64,000 nt of DNA from Mycolicibacterium iranicum (GCF_002101705.1 NZ_LQPC01000020.1:186001-250000); one strand, 5' to 3'; numbered from the stretch's first letter, positions 56,078 to 64,000 are shown. Notes: generated from the sequence alone by a model not told the origin. Numbers and translations are program-made.

Positions 56078-56866
56078 ATGGGCAGGTTCCACCGCCACGA
56101 GGACGGCACGCCCGGCCACGACCACGACCACGACCACGAGCACGAGCACGAGCACGGCGGGTACCGCACGGGGCCGGAAAGGGTTCAGGTCCTCGAATCG
56201 ATCTTCGCCGAGAACGACGCGCGTGCGGCACACAACAGAAATACTTTCGACAGCAACGGTGTTCGCGCCGTCAACCTGATGAGCTCCCCCGGTTCGGGCA
56301 AGACCACCATCCTTGCCGCCACCCTGGACGAACTTGCCGACGAGTTCGCGGTCGGCGTCATCGAAGGCGACATCGCCACAGATCTCGACGCCGCCAAACT
56401 CGCCGGCCGCGGCGCGCAGGTCTCACTGCTCAACACCAGCAACGGATTCGGCGGCGAATGTCACCTCGATGCGCCGATGGTCACCCGTGCGTTGCAGGAT
56501 CTCGATCTCGGCGCGCTGGACCTCGTGATCATCGAGAACGTCGGAAACCTGGTGTGTCCCGCCGAGTTCGATGTGGGCGAGCACGCCAAGGTCATGGTCT
56601 ACTCCGTCACCGAGGGTGAGGACAAACCGTTGAAGTACCCGGTGATGTTCCGATCGGTGGAGGTGGTGCTGCTCAACAAGATCGACCTCGTGCCGTATCT
56701 CGACGTCGACGTCGCCCGCTATGAGGCCCACGTCCGCGAGGTCAACCCCACCGCACAGATCATGGCGGTGAGCGCGCGCACCGGCGAAGGCATGGCCGCC
56801 TGGTACTCGTGGCTGCGCACCTTTCGGAGCTCAGACGCACCGCGCTCACAGCGAACGCATACCTGA
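56078..56866 (+). CDS. hypB: Hydrogenase nickel incorporation GTPase HypB
   Basis: A 262-residue GTPase delivering nickel with HypA. The N-terminus has a His/Asp/Glu-rich stretch (GHDHDHDHEHEHEHGG, about residues 13-28) suited to nickel storage. GTPase motifs are MSSPGSGKTT, EGDIATDLDAAKLAGRGAQV, IIENVGNLVCPAEFD and LLNKIDLVPYLD. The metal Cys of the G-domain (GFGGECHLDA) is present. The start ATG at 56078 follows GAGAGGA. It ends 6 bases from the stop of the convergent 279-residue protein gene. Confidence 0.96.
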   Translation: MGRFHRHEDGTPGHDHDHDHEHEHEHGGYRTGPERVQVLESIFAENDARAAHNRNTFDSNGVRAVNLMSSPGSGKTTILAATLDELADEFAVGVIEGDIATDLDAAKLAGRGAQVSLLNTSNGFGGECHLDAPMVTRALQDLDLGALDLVIIENVGNLVCPAEFDVGEHAKVMVYSVTEGEDKPLKYPVMFRSVEVVLLNKIDLVPYLDVDVARYEAHVREVNPTAQIMAVSARTGEGMAAWYSWLRTFRSSDAPRSQRTHT

Positions 56867-56872
56867 CCGCTC

Positions 56873-57712
56873 TCACGTACCGCAGATGCCCACGAGCCCG
56901 GGGTCGAAGGCGGCGCGCGCAGTCACCGACGCGGCAGCCGCGGCGACGAGGACCGTCGCGTCGTCTTCATGGCCCTTGGGAAAGACGATCTCGGCGCTGT
57001 CCGGACCGTCGCGATGAGCCATCAACCAGTCGTACATCAACCAGTCCAGTGCACAAGCCACACCGGCGGGCTCGGCGTCCGCCCCCTGCGACGCGTCGAC
57101 CACGCGCTGCAGCGCATCGATGTGCTCTCTGCGCGCCGCCTGCTTGTTCACGCCCGAGCTGTCGAACATCAGCATCTGGAGGGTCAGCGGAAACCGTTGT
57201 CCCCGTTCGGTTCGCACCACCCATCGTCCACCGAGCCACGGCTTGTCCGGATCGACTTCACACATCTCACCGAATCCGCCGACCACGCCGAGCGTCGGCT
57301 CGTCGAGTGCACCGTCCAGCGGGGCCGGCCCGAGCAGGCCGAGTGGTTGTCTGGCCAGGATCGAGAAGAGCACGGCGGTCCCGATGATCTTGCCTGCACG
57401 CAGATCCGGCTTGGAACCCGTGAGATCGACTGCTGCCGCGTACTCGAAGCAGCAGCGATCCAGCGTGCGATGCAACTCCGCAAGATCGTCCCGCTCGTCC
57501 GCCCCTTCGGGTCGCCGCCCACCGCCGAGGATGTCCCCGAACCGCGCCGCGGCGATGATCAAGGCATCGTCGAGCGCCTCGAGGTGGGTGGCGATCAGCC
57601 GGTCGGGTTCGTCGTCACCGCAGACCAACGCCTGCAGTGACGTCGATGCGCCGTCGGGCGCCGCCCAGTACACCCCATTCTGTGCGTCCGCCTGGACGAT
57701 GCGGGGCCTCAT
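56873..57712 (-). CDS. Uncharacterised hydrogenase-operon protein
   Basis: A 279-residue protein I do not recognise. It is probably cytoplasmic (no signal or membrane segment). It reads MRPRIVQADAQNGVYWAAPD at the start. Mid-region features are a Cys pair (DRCCFEYAAAVD) and a Gly-rich GVVGGFGEMCEVDPDKPWLG; the C-terminus has DWLMYDWLMAHRDG. The start ATG overlaps the stop of the NHL gene (ATGA), so it is translated with the hydrogenase operon. Its position last in the operon suggests an accessory or assembly role, not proven. Confidence 0.6.
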   Translation of the reverse strand: MRPRIVQADAQNGVYWAAPDGASTSLQALVCGDDEPDRLIATHLEALDDALIIAAARFGDILGGGRRPEGADERDDLAELHRTLDRCCFEYAAAVDLTGSKPDLRAGKIIGTAVLFSILARQPLGLLGPAPLDGALDEPTLGVVGGFGEMCEVDPDKPWLGGRWVVRTERGQRFPLTLQMLMFDSSGVNKQAARREHIDALQRVVDASQGADAEPAGVACALDWLMYDWLMAHRDGPDSAEIVFPKGHEDDATVLVAAAAASVTARAAFDPGLVGICGT

Positions 57713-58902
57713 GACAGGTGCCGCCAGATCACGACGCGATTGTTGCCCGAGTCCGCGACCGCCAACCGGTCGCCCCGCATCGACAAACCGTACGGCCAGC
57801 ACAGTGTGTCGTGTTCCACCGCACTCCAGCGATTCTCACCGTTGGCGGCGAACGTCGGTTGGGCCAGCACGTGGTCGGCACCACGACCGTCGGCGGGCAC
57901 GTTGTCCCACAGAAGGATTCGATTGTTGGCCGTGTCGGCGATCGCCACCAGGCCCTCGTCCATCGCGATGGCGTACGGAAACCGAAACCGGTCCGCCGTG
58001 TGTGGTCCGTAGGGCCACTCCTGCGTGCTGTGAAAGTCCGGCTGCCCCAGCAGGATTTCGGCGGATACGTCTTGCTCCGGTTGAGGTGACCAGCCCAGCA
58101 CGCGGTGATCGCCGGCGTCGGCGACCAGCAGCAGATCCTTGTTGCCGGCGAGCCCGTGCGGCCACCGGAAGCTCGCCGGTCCCGCGGGTCCGCCGCGGTT
58201 CTCCTCGCGGTGTGTGGCGTCGGGCTGGCCGAGCACGACATCAGCAGGCTGTCCGGGCTCGGGGATCCCGCTGCGCCAACCGAGGACTCGGCGATTTCCT
58301 GTGTCGGCGACCCAGAACGTCGAGCCGACGACGGCGATACCGAAGGGCCAGTACAGCGACGCGGCATGGCAGTCGGATCCGCCGTTGGGTTCGGTCGTCG
58401 ACGTGTTCGCTTGCCCGAGGACGATGTCGGGGGCGACGTCGCTGTCCGTGGGCACCGAGTTCCAGACCAGGATTCGGTGATGCCACGCGTCTGCGACGAT
58501 CAGCCGACCGTCGTGGATCATCACGCCGGTCGGCAGATTCATCCCACGCTCGGGTCCGCGGCCCCCGGCGGCGCGGCCCTCGGTGGTGCCGTCCGGTTGT
58601 CCGAGGACGACATCGGCGGGCTGCTCGTCGCGGTCAGGAACGCCGTGCCACAACAGCACTCGGTGGTTGCCCGAGTCGGCGACGACGAGATGGCTGTCAT
58701 CGAGGAAGACGCCGCGCGGGGAGTACATCCACGCCATGGTGGGCGCGGCGGTCGGCAACGCCAGACCTCCCGGCGCGGGTGCGCCGATCCAGACCTCGGG
58801 CGACCATCCGCCGGTCAGGTCACCGGCCACCGCCGGGGCCGGGTCGCGCTCGCGCGAAAGCAATGCGCCTCCGGTGTGGTGTCGGACGGTGTAGCGGCTC
58901 AT
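57709..58902 (-). CDS. NHL-repeat beta-propeller protein of the hydrogenase operon
   Basis: A 397-residue protein with at least six NHL-type repeats, each containing a D-x-x-N/G-N/D-H/R-R-V/I core: VVADSGNHRVLLW, IVADAWHHRILVW, WVADTGNRRVLGW, LVADAGDHRVLGW, AIADTANNRILLW, AVADSGNNRVVIW. Between them runs a recurrent D-V-V-L-G-Q-P segment. It should fold as a six-bladed propeller, a protein-binding or scaffolding platform. No signal peptide is seen. The start may be ATG at 58902 (MSRYTVRHH), 2 bases after hhyE, or 58920, overlapping it. Confidence 0.85.
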   Translation of the reverse strand: MSRYTVRHHTGGALLSRERDPAPAVAGDLTGGWSPEVWIGAPAPGGLALPTAAPTMAWMYSPRGVFLDDSHLVVADSGNHRVLLWHGVPDRDEQPADVVLGQPDGTTEGRAAGGRGPERGMNLPTGVMIHDGRLIVADAWHHRILVWNSVPTDSDVAPDIVLGQANTSTTEPNGGSDCHAASLYWPFGIAVVGSTFWVADTGNRRVLGWRSGIPEPGQPADVVLGQPDATHREENRGGPAGPASFRWPHGLAGNKDLLLVADAGDHRVLGWSPQPEQDVSAEILLGQPDFHSTQEWPYGPHTADRFRFPYAIAMDEGLVAIADTANNRILLWDNVPADGRGADHVLAQPTFAANGENRWSAVEHDTLCWPYGLSMRGDRLAVADSGNNRVVIWRHLS

Positions 58903-58904
58903 GT

Positions 58905-59798
58905 CTACCCGCGCACCCATAGGTCACCGCGGTCGACTCGCAGCGGCAGTTGTTCCAACTGGGCGCCGGGGGCGCTCAGGCATTCGCCCGAGGTGGCGTC
59001 GTAAGAGAATCCGTGCCACGGACACGTCAGCGTGCCGGCATCGACGTCGAGGATCGCATTGTCCAATGGCAGGCCCTGATGCGCGCATTCATTGCGATAC
59101 GCCGCCAACCGGTGGTCGATGCTGACGATGATCACGTCCGCCGAACCCTGCGGCGTAGTCAGTTGTGCCCGCGTCAAACCGCCGTCGGCGACCTCTGCGG
59201 CCGGCCCGACCCGCGCCCAGCCGTCGGCGCTGGGATCCCGTCCGACGCGCCCGGTCATGAGCGACCCGACCGGAATCAGCGTGGGTGTCGGCTCATTCGG
59301 CAACACCTCGACGGCGGTGATCGACGGCACCCCCTCGATGAGGGCGCCCTCGACCATGTTTCGCAAGGTGACCGAGGACATCGAGCAGCCGTTGCAGGCA
59401 CCCTCCAGCCGAACGTAGGCCGTTCCGTCGTCGACGCGCACCAACGTGACATCACCGCCGTGGCTGTGCAATTGCGGGCGCACCGCCGCGAGAACCCGGT
59501 TCGCGTGCGTGACCGGGTCCGGCCGGACGATTCCGTGGATCGAAAGAAGTAGATGCACCACGGGTTCGTCGACGAGTTCGTACAGCACGGCGCGAGTCGC
59601 GGGATCCTCTCGAAGACGCCGAACGATGGTCACCAGTCCGGCCCGGTGCACAGCTTCGACCGCGGCTTTGACCTCTTCGGCGACCGCCCGCGACGTCGGG
59701 TCCAGCCCCGCGAGCGCGGTGACCGCCTCGTCGACTCGACGAGCCAGCTCGTCGAAATCCCCACCGGTGTCGACCGATTCCGGTACGACGGCGGTCAT
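58905..59798 (-). CDS. hhyE: NifU-like/Rieske iron-sulfur protein (HhyE/HucE type)
   Basis: A 297-residue two-domain electron-transfer candidate. A helical N-terminus (to about 85) precedes a NifU C-terminal-type domain with the CNGC motif (Cys135, Cys138). A Rieske [2Fe-2S] domain follows, with C-x-H (Cys238, His240: NECAHQGLPL) and C-x2-H (Cys259, His262: TCPWHGFSYD). In M. smegmatis, proteins of this type (HhyE, HucE) were reported to link high-affinity hydrogenases to the respiratory chain. It overlaps the TPR gene stop by ATGA. The symbol is by analogy. Confidence 0.85.
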   Translation of the reverse strand: MTAVVPESVDTGGDFDELARRVDEAVTALAGLDPTSRAVAEEVKAAVEAVHRAGLVTIVRRLREDPATRAVLYELVDEPVVHLLLSIHGIVRPDPVTHANRVLAAVRPQLHSHGGDVTLVRVDDGTAYVRLEGACNGCSMSSVTLRNMVEGALIEGVPSITAVEVLPNEPTPTLIPVGSLMTGRVGRDPSADGWARVGPAAEVADGGLTRAQLTTPQGSADVIIVSIDHRLAAYRNECAHQGLPLDNAILDVDAGTLTCPWHGFSYDATSGECLSAPGAQLEQLPLRVDRGDLWVRG

Positions 59799-61051
59799 GA
59801 CTGCGGACCGTCCTCGCCGGTGCGCAACAGCGTCACCTGGCGGGCGATCTCGTCGAGCACATCTCGAACCGCGCGCATCGAGTCGTGGTCGTGCTGCTCC
59901 TCGAACAGGTAGCGCGCCTCGTACAGCTTCGCCTTCGCCTGGTCGAACATCCCGAGGTGCGCCAGCGCGTTGCCCTGATTGGCCAGCACCCGCGCGCGGC
60001 CCAGCGGGTCGGCCGCCCGGTCACGGGTCTCCAGGACGGCCTCGTAGAGCTCGACGGCTTCGAGAAGGTTGTCGGCCTGATGGCTGGACGGGGTGTAAAC
60101 CAGCGAGTTCGCGAGATTCAGTTGCACGCTGGCCCACTGCTGCGGGAACTGCTCGCGGGTGTAGACCTTGAGGGCCGATCGCAGGGACTGCGCCGCGACG
60201 CCGAGCCGCAACTGCCCGGAGGCCTCCGCCATCGGCATCGTCAGATAGGCGGCCGCCAGGTTGGCGTGCGCGGCCGCCCACAGCAACGGCGCCTCGTCGC
60301 GCAGAACGAGCGCAAGCGCCGAGTGATAGTGCGGCACAGACTTGTTCAACATCTGCGGCTGGGCATCGGCACGCTCGTGCAGCAGCCCGGCCAGGTTCAG
60401 GTGCAGTTCGGCGCGGGCAATTCGCAAGCCGTCGGCATTCTCGAGCAGGGTCAGGGCCGCCTCGAAGCGCTGCTCTGCCGACGGGTCGCCGCAGTCCCGG
60501 CAGACGGAGGCGGCCGCCCCGGTCAGGACGCCCCGCAGTGCCGGCGATTCGTCGCCTGCCTCACGCGCACCTCGATCCAGCAGGGTGATCGCGGCGCCCG
60601 GATTCCCCTCGGCCAATGCGTGGCTGGCCTGCAGCGCCAGCACCGTCGCCGCCAGCTCGCCGTCGGACGTGCCCAGGTCCGGCGGGGCGTCGGTGCGGCC
60701 GACCACGAAGAGCACCACGTCGACGAGCACGCCGAACTCACCGAGCACGTGCCGCAGGTCGTCGGCGTCGTCGCCGTCGGGGTCCAGTACGAACCGGTTG
60801 TACCGCGTCACCGGGTCACTGCCGGTGAGCTCGGCCAGGGCGGAGTCCCGGTCACCGGCAAGGGCGTACGCATGCGCCAACAGTGCGGGCGGCCACTGCG
60901 CCGGAGCCCTTCCCGCGAGCAGGGCCGAGCGGACCTCCTCGGTGTGGTCGCCGGCCGGGATCAACAGGTAACCCATCGGCAGCGGGAAGGCACCCAGCGG
61001 CTGCGGCCGAACGGCGAGGCTCACCTCGGTGTCGGTGTTCAGGGCGGTCAT
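59795..61051 (-). CDS. TPR-like repeat protein of the hydrogenase operon
   Basis: A 418-residue helical-repeat protein. Pairs of amphipathic helices with A-x-x-N-L-A and G-x-A-x-x-x-L-G motifs recur from about residue 135 on (for example RAELHLNLAGLLHERADA, AHANLAAAYLTMPMAEASG, SVQLNLANSLVYTP, RVLANQGNALAHLGMFDQAK). No signal or membrane segment. TPR-like solenoids bind proteins, so a role in assembling or anchoring the hydrogenase is plausible. It overlaps hhyE by four bases and follows the small protein gene by four bases. Confidence 0.78.
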   Translation of the reverse strand: MTALNTDTEVSLAVRPQPLGAFPLPMGYLLIPAGDHTEEVRSALLAGRAPAQWPPALLAHAYALAGDRDSALAELTGSDPVTRYNRFVLDPDGDDADDLRHVLGEFGVLVDVVLFVVGRTDAPPDLGTSDGELAATVLALQASHALAEGNPGAAITLLDRGAREAGDESPALRGVLTGAAASVCRDCGDPSAEQRFEAALTLLENADGLRIARAELHLNLAGLLHERADAQPQMLNKSVPHYHSALALVLRDEAPLLWAAAHANLAAAYLTMPMAEASGQLRLGVAAQSLRSALKVYTREQFPQQWASVQLNLANSLVYTPSSHQADNLLEAVELYEAVLETRDRAADPLGRARVLANQGNALAHLGMFDQAKAKLYEARYLFEEQHDHDSMRAVRDVLDEIARQVTLLRTGEDGPQS

Positions 61052-61055
61052 GCGC

Positions 61056-61322
61056 TCATCCGTTCCGTGGCGCGCGCAGCTCGCGTTCGGCGGCGCGTTT
61101 GATCAGCCGGGCAGACAGTTCGGCCCGCGCTCGGGTGGCATGGGTGTCGATTCGCTTGCGGACCACCCCGTCGGCGAACACGACGACGATGTCGACCGCC
61201 CATCGGCCGCGTTCGGGCACCACGAAGGTCTCCACGCCCAGGGCCTCGTCGGCGCAGCTGTCCTTGCTGACGGCGGTCTTGGGTCGTGGGGTGCGGGGCC
61301 TCGGCTCCTCTGTCATCAGCAT
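61056..61322 (-). CDS. Small uncharacterised hydrogenase-operon protein
   Basis: An 88-residue protein starting at an ATG that shares a base with the protease stop (TGATG). The N-terminus is Pro/Arg-rich and probably disordered. The C-terminal part (WAVDIVVVFADGVVRKRIDT, then RARAELSARLIKRAAEREL) suggests a strand-strand-helix unit. I do not recognise a family. Its position between the protease and the TPR gene makes it an accessory candidate. Confidence 0.62.
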   Translation of the reverse strand: MLMTEEPRPRTPRPKTAVSKDSCADEALGVETFVVPERGRWAVDIVVVFADGVVRKRIDTHATRARAELSARLIKRAAERELRAPRNG

Positions 61323-62149
61323 CACCGCTCGACTGCCAGGGGTATCCGCAACGCGGCCTGCGCGTCATCCCAGAACGCCGCGTACCGGCCGCGCAGGGGG
61401 CGGTCGGCGAGAATTTCGCGGACCAACAGTGACCGATCACCGGCCGGGTTGCGTTGTTTGAGCAGCAGCCCGCCGCTTCGGGGGCCCTGTAACGGGATCA
61501 GCCACAGCTCGTCGCCGCGCACCGCCGCCACCAGCGCATCGGAGGGAAACCTTCCGGCCGCGAGGTCCGCGTCGAGGCGCAGGTACCCGTCGTCAGTGAT
61601 TTCGACGACGGCGTCGTCGGCGGGACGCGGCCGCAACGGCTGCAGGTATTCCGACTCGACATGGCCGATCACCTCTTCCATCGCGGTGCGCACCGGTTCG
61701 GAAAGCTCGGCCCCGAGCTCGACGTCGAGCGCTTCGACCAGGAATACGGTGATGTCGGACGGACACTCCTCGCCGAGCGCCCATCGGGCGAACGCGATCG
61801 CGTTGTCCCAGCGGAACGAGTGGCTGTGCAGGCCGTCAAGGGGAGGCAGCTCGGCCAACTCCTCGCCGGGCACCTTGAAGATCGTGCCCGGCCGGGAACC
61901 GGTGGCCGCAGCGTCGATGATCACCACGCGCCGCGCGCCGCGCATCTGGAAGGCGACGTCCATCCCGGCGGTGCCGCCGTCGACGAGACGGGCTCCGTCA
62001 GGGACGCCGCGCTCCCAGAGGTGGCGTACCAGTACCGGGCCGACACCGTCGTCGCCCCGGAGCAGATTGCCGCAGCCCACCACCAGCACCTCGCAGCCGG
62101 TCGGTCCGAGGTCGAGCGGTTGCGGGGCACGACTGACACCCAAGGTCAC
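61322..62149 (-). CDS. Hydrogenase maturation protease with C-terminal extension
   Basis: A 275-residue protein. Residues 20-170 match the HyaD/HupD/HycI endopeptidase family that trims the large-subunit C-terminus after nickel insertion: VLVVGCGNLLRGDDGVGPVL (the G-N-x-L-x-x-D-D-G-x-G motif), GTAGMDVAF with the metal-site Asp, and HSHSFRWDNAIA with His. An extra domain of about 90 residues follows (VVEITDDGYLRLDADLAAGR to the end), which ordinary proteases of about 160 residues lack. It overlaps the large-subunit stop by ATGA. Confidence 0.88.
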   Translation of the reverse strand: MTLGVSRAPQPLDLGPTGCEVLVVGCGNLLRGDDGVGPVLVRHLWERGVPDGARLVDGGTAGMDVAFQMRGARRVVIIDAAATGSRPGTIFKVPGEELAELPPLDGLHSHSFRWDNAIAFARWALGEECPSDITVFLVEALDVELGAELSEPVRTAMEEVIGHVESEYLQPLRPRPADDAVVEITDDGYLRLDADLAAGRFPSDALVAAVRGDELWLIPLQGPRSGGLLLKQRNPAGDRSLLVREILADRPLRGRYAAFWDDAQAALRIPLAVER

Positions 62150-63753
62150 ACCATTCCGTTGATCACGAACTGCGACAGCTGTTTTCCACTCTTGCCGTCA
62201 TAGGCGTGCACTGTGCAGACCAGACACGAGTCGAAGCTGCGCGCGACGTGGCCGAGCTCCACCGGATCCTCGGGATCGACGATGGGTGAACCGACGAGCG
62301 CCCGCTCGATCGGGCCGAGAACGTCCTCGCCGTCACGCGGTCCGATGTTCCATGCCGTCGGGGTCACGACCTGATAGTTCTTGATCTTGTTGTCCTCGAT
62401 GACAATCCAGTCGGCCAGCGCACCGCGGGCCGCCTCGGTGGCACCGAATCCTCTACCTTCTGCGTACTCGGTGGGTTTGGTGTAGAAGCTCTCCTTCAGG
62501 TCGAGCTGGTCGAGCCACGTGCGCGCCCACCGGTAGTACTTGGGGGCTTCGTGCATTCGGGCCAGCTGGCGCACCAGCACACTGGGCCCGATATTGGCCA
62601 TGATGTCGGCGAACAGCGGGTCGTTGTCCTGATGCGGCGCGGCGTTCGGCCCGGCCGCAGCTATCCGGCGCGCCAACGGGCCGGCCTCCAAAGGAAGATG
62701 GCCCAGATCCCCTACCGCGTAGCGCGGAGATTTCGCCCAGCTGTACTTGCCCTGCTTCCTGCCGGCCTCGGGGTCGATCGGGATGGTCTCCCCCTCGAAG
62801 GGGTGCAGCGGGCGGGAGCCCTCGTAGAACGAATGGGTGGTGTCCTCCCGCACATTCGCCTGGTCGAACTCGTACCACTGTCCCTTCGCGTACACGCCGG
62901 ACCGGCCGATGAGCGCAGCGTTACGGCCCTCGATGGTCGGGTTCTCGTACAGCGCGGGATCGAAATAGGTTCCCGTGGCGATGTAGTTGCCGACGCCCTG
63001 CCCGTACTTGTCCAGCCCCACGTCGAGGCAGTAGCGGATGAAAAAGCCGCAATCGCTGTTGTATTGCGACTCGTTCTCGTCGATCCACTCCAGGACGTCG
63101 TCCCAGGTCTTGTTCTCCAGCCAGCGCTCGACACTGCCACCCAGCCACTGCTTTTCGAGCCAGTTGTCCTTCCAGTGCTCCAGGATGGCGGTCGCCCGGG
63201 TGACGTCGGACAGCGTGGGGGCGCTCATCACTCCGCCGGGCACCATGAAGCTGGAATGGGGCCACTGACCGCCGAAGATCGCATAAACCTCGACCGGCTT
63301 GGCCGAAAGTACTACACCCGGTTGATAACTCGTTCCCACGTACGGCGCAAATCGGCGCACGGCCTCGTCGTAGAGCGCGGACTTCGCGTAGTTCTTGTTG
63401 GTAAGATCGATCGCGAACAGGGCGTAGAAGTAGCGGGGAATGGACTGCAGGGTCTCTGCGGCCTGACAGATGTTGCGGATCAACGTGGCATTGGGCGGCA
63501 TATGGGTACGCCAGGCGGTGTCGAGGGCGTACGCCGACTTGTACAGATGGCTACCGCCGCAGATTCCGCAGATGCGAGGGCAGACTATGAGACCGGCCTG
63601 CGGGTCCTTGCCACGAAGGATGATCTCGAAGCCGCGGAACATCGCCGCCTCGGTCCAGGCCGAGGTGACGACGCCGTCATCGATGGTGACGCGGACGTCG
63701 AGGTCACCCTCGACGCGGCCCAGCGGGCTGACGTAGAGGTCTAGCGCGGTCAT
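62146..63753 (-). CDS. hhyL: [NiFe] uptake hydrogenase large subunit (group 1h-like)
   Basis: A 535-residue catalytic subunit for H2 oxidation. The proximal nickel-ligand motif is RICGICGGSH (Cys62, Cys65). The distal motif is DSCLVCTVH (Cys510, Cys513), with a 19-residue C-terminal tail after His516 for the maturation protease to remove. The start is ATG at 63753 after GAGAGGA, 50 bases beyond the small subunit. CGICGGSH and the lack of long N-terminal extras fit the actinobacterial high-affinity type (group 1h, Hhy); a group 2a (Huc) assignment is less likely but not excluded here. Confidence 0.92.
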   Translation of the reverse strand: MTALDLYVSPLGRVEGDLDVRVTIDDGVVTSAWTEAAMFRGFEIILRGKDPQAGLIVCPRICGICGGSHLYKSAYALDTAWRTHMPPNATLIRNICQAAETLQSIPRYFYALFAIDLTNKNYAKSALYDEAVRRFAPYVGTSYQPGVVLSAKPVEVYAIFGGQWPHSSFMVPGGVMSAPTLSDVTRATAILEHWKDNWLEKQWLGGSVERWLENKTWDDVLEWIDENESQYNSDCGFFIRYCLDVGLDKYGQGVGNYIATGTYFDPALYENPTIEGRNAALIGRSGVYAKGQWYEFDQANVREDTTHSFYEGSRPLHPFEGETIPIDPEAGRKQGKYSWAKSPRYAVGDLGHLPLEAGPLARRIAAAGPNAAPHQDNDPLFADIMANIGPSVLVRQLARMHEAPKYYRWARTWLDQLDLKESFYTKPTEYAEGRGFGATEAARGALADWIVIEDNKIKNYQVVTPTAWNIGPRDGEDVLGPIERALVGSPIVDPEDPVELGHVARSFDSCLVCTVHAYDGKSGKQLSQFVINGMV

Positions 63754-63803
63754 GAATGGTCCTCTCGGAGATGCGGATTGACGGTGCTGACGGGACTCAC
63801 CCG

Positions 63804-64000
63804 CTAGACCACGAACATGTCTTCCTTGGACCACTGCGGTGCGGCAATCCGCGCCGCAGCGGCGTGCGCCATGTATGTCAGGTGGTCGGTACCTTCGGGC
63901 ACTTCCTTCGGGATCATCCCGCTGACCTTCTGGGTCTTGAAGACGGTGCCGGGCGCCAGGTCGAAGTGCGGGAATTCCGGTTCGGTGCACCCCAGGCATG
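63804..64000 (-). CDS. hhyS: [NiFe] hydrogenase small subunit, C-terminal part (cut by window end)
   Basis: The last 65 residues of the electron-transfer subunit, open at the window edge. The visible sequence starts CLGCTEPEFPHFDLAPGTVF, a C-x2-C-T-E-P-x-F-P cluster-binding motif, and ends AARIAAPQWSKEDMFVV. No C-terminal membrane anchor is present in this part. The stop is TAG at 63804-63806, 50 bases before the large-subunit start. This ending is, from memory, typical of the group 1h small subunit, which some annotations mislabel HypE. Confidence 0.85.
   Translation of the reverse strand, partial: CLGCTEPEFPHFDLAPGTVFKTQKVSGMIPKEVPEGTDHLTYMAHAAAARIAAPQWSKEDMFVV

Noticed and set aside
63754..63999. 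N-terminal extension of the large subunit to 63999
   Set aside because: The frame runs through the small-subunit coding region. The small-subunit reading (CLGCTEPEFP to the TAG at 63804) is clearly the real one there.

Overview
The window looks like chromosomal DNA of a fast-growing mycobacterium (Mycolicibacterium type). It is GC-rich, and its gene order matches, in inverted orientation, the M. tuberculosis stretch that as I recall runs from Rv0651 to Rv0697: rplJ/rplL, mkl (mceG), rpoB-rpoC, nfo, fadE8-echA4-paaX-like-echA5, rpsL-rpsG-fusA-tuf, and the mycofactocin (mft) cluster. No database search was possible. Names rest on motifs, protein length and synteny read from the sequence.

Region 1 (0-6 kb): a hotdog-fold protein, a carboxylesterase lipoprotein, an orphan cytochrome P450, and a TetR/MFS efflux pair with a clear palindromic operator between them. 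Region 2 (6-13.2 kb): a complete mycofactocin locus. mftA-B-C-D-E-F-G run on the minus strand and mftR diverges from mftA. MftA is the precursor peptide; MftB, MftC, MftE and MftD act on it; MftF glycosylates the cofactor; MftG is a GMC-type redox partner. A mycofactocin-type SDR (19.5-20.3 kb) is a likely user of the cofactor. Region 3 (13.2-15.6 kb) is a scar: an ECF sigma factor lacking region 4, a possible P450 tail relic on the other strand, a 13E12-type HNH protein, and a small secreted protein.

Region 4 (15.6-23.2 kb): an FAD oxidoreductase, an Lrp-ddaH-rocD arginine/ornithine module, the SDR with a KstR-like box, a SHOCT membrane protein, a cutinase and a proline-rich membrane protein. 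Region 5 (23.2-27.5 kb): the str operon. Region 6 (27.8-36.5 kb): a TetR regulator, two DUF3558-like lipoproteins facing two DUF3060-like proteins, a four-gene acyl-CoA catabolic operon, a methyltransferase and endonuclease IV. Region 7 (36.5-50.6 kb): rpoC/rpoB, two paralogous exported hydrolases with acidic linkers (one carrying a 15-bp minisatellite), mceG, rplL and rplJ.

Region 8 (50.8-64 kb, cut by the window end) is a [NiFe] uptake hydrogenase island, most like the actinobacterial high-affinity type (group 1h, Hhy). It holds the 3' end of the small subunit, the large subunit, its maturation protease, a small unknown protein, a TPR-like protein, a NifU-Rieske electron-transfer protein, an NHL-repeat protein and an unknown protein. 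All of these are on the minus strand with overlapping or near-overlapping start and stop codons. hypA-hypB run on the plus strand, followed by hypF-C-D-E on the minus strand. Together the island encodes H2 oxidation, active-site assembly, and a probable electron route to the respiratory chain. The unknown members of this operon are the best candidates here for new biology.
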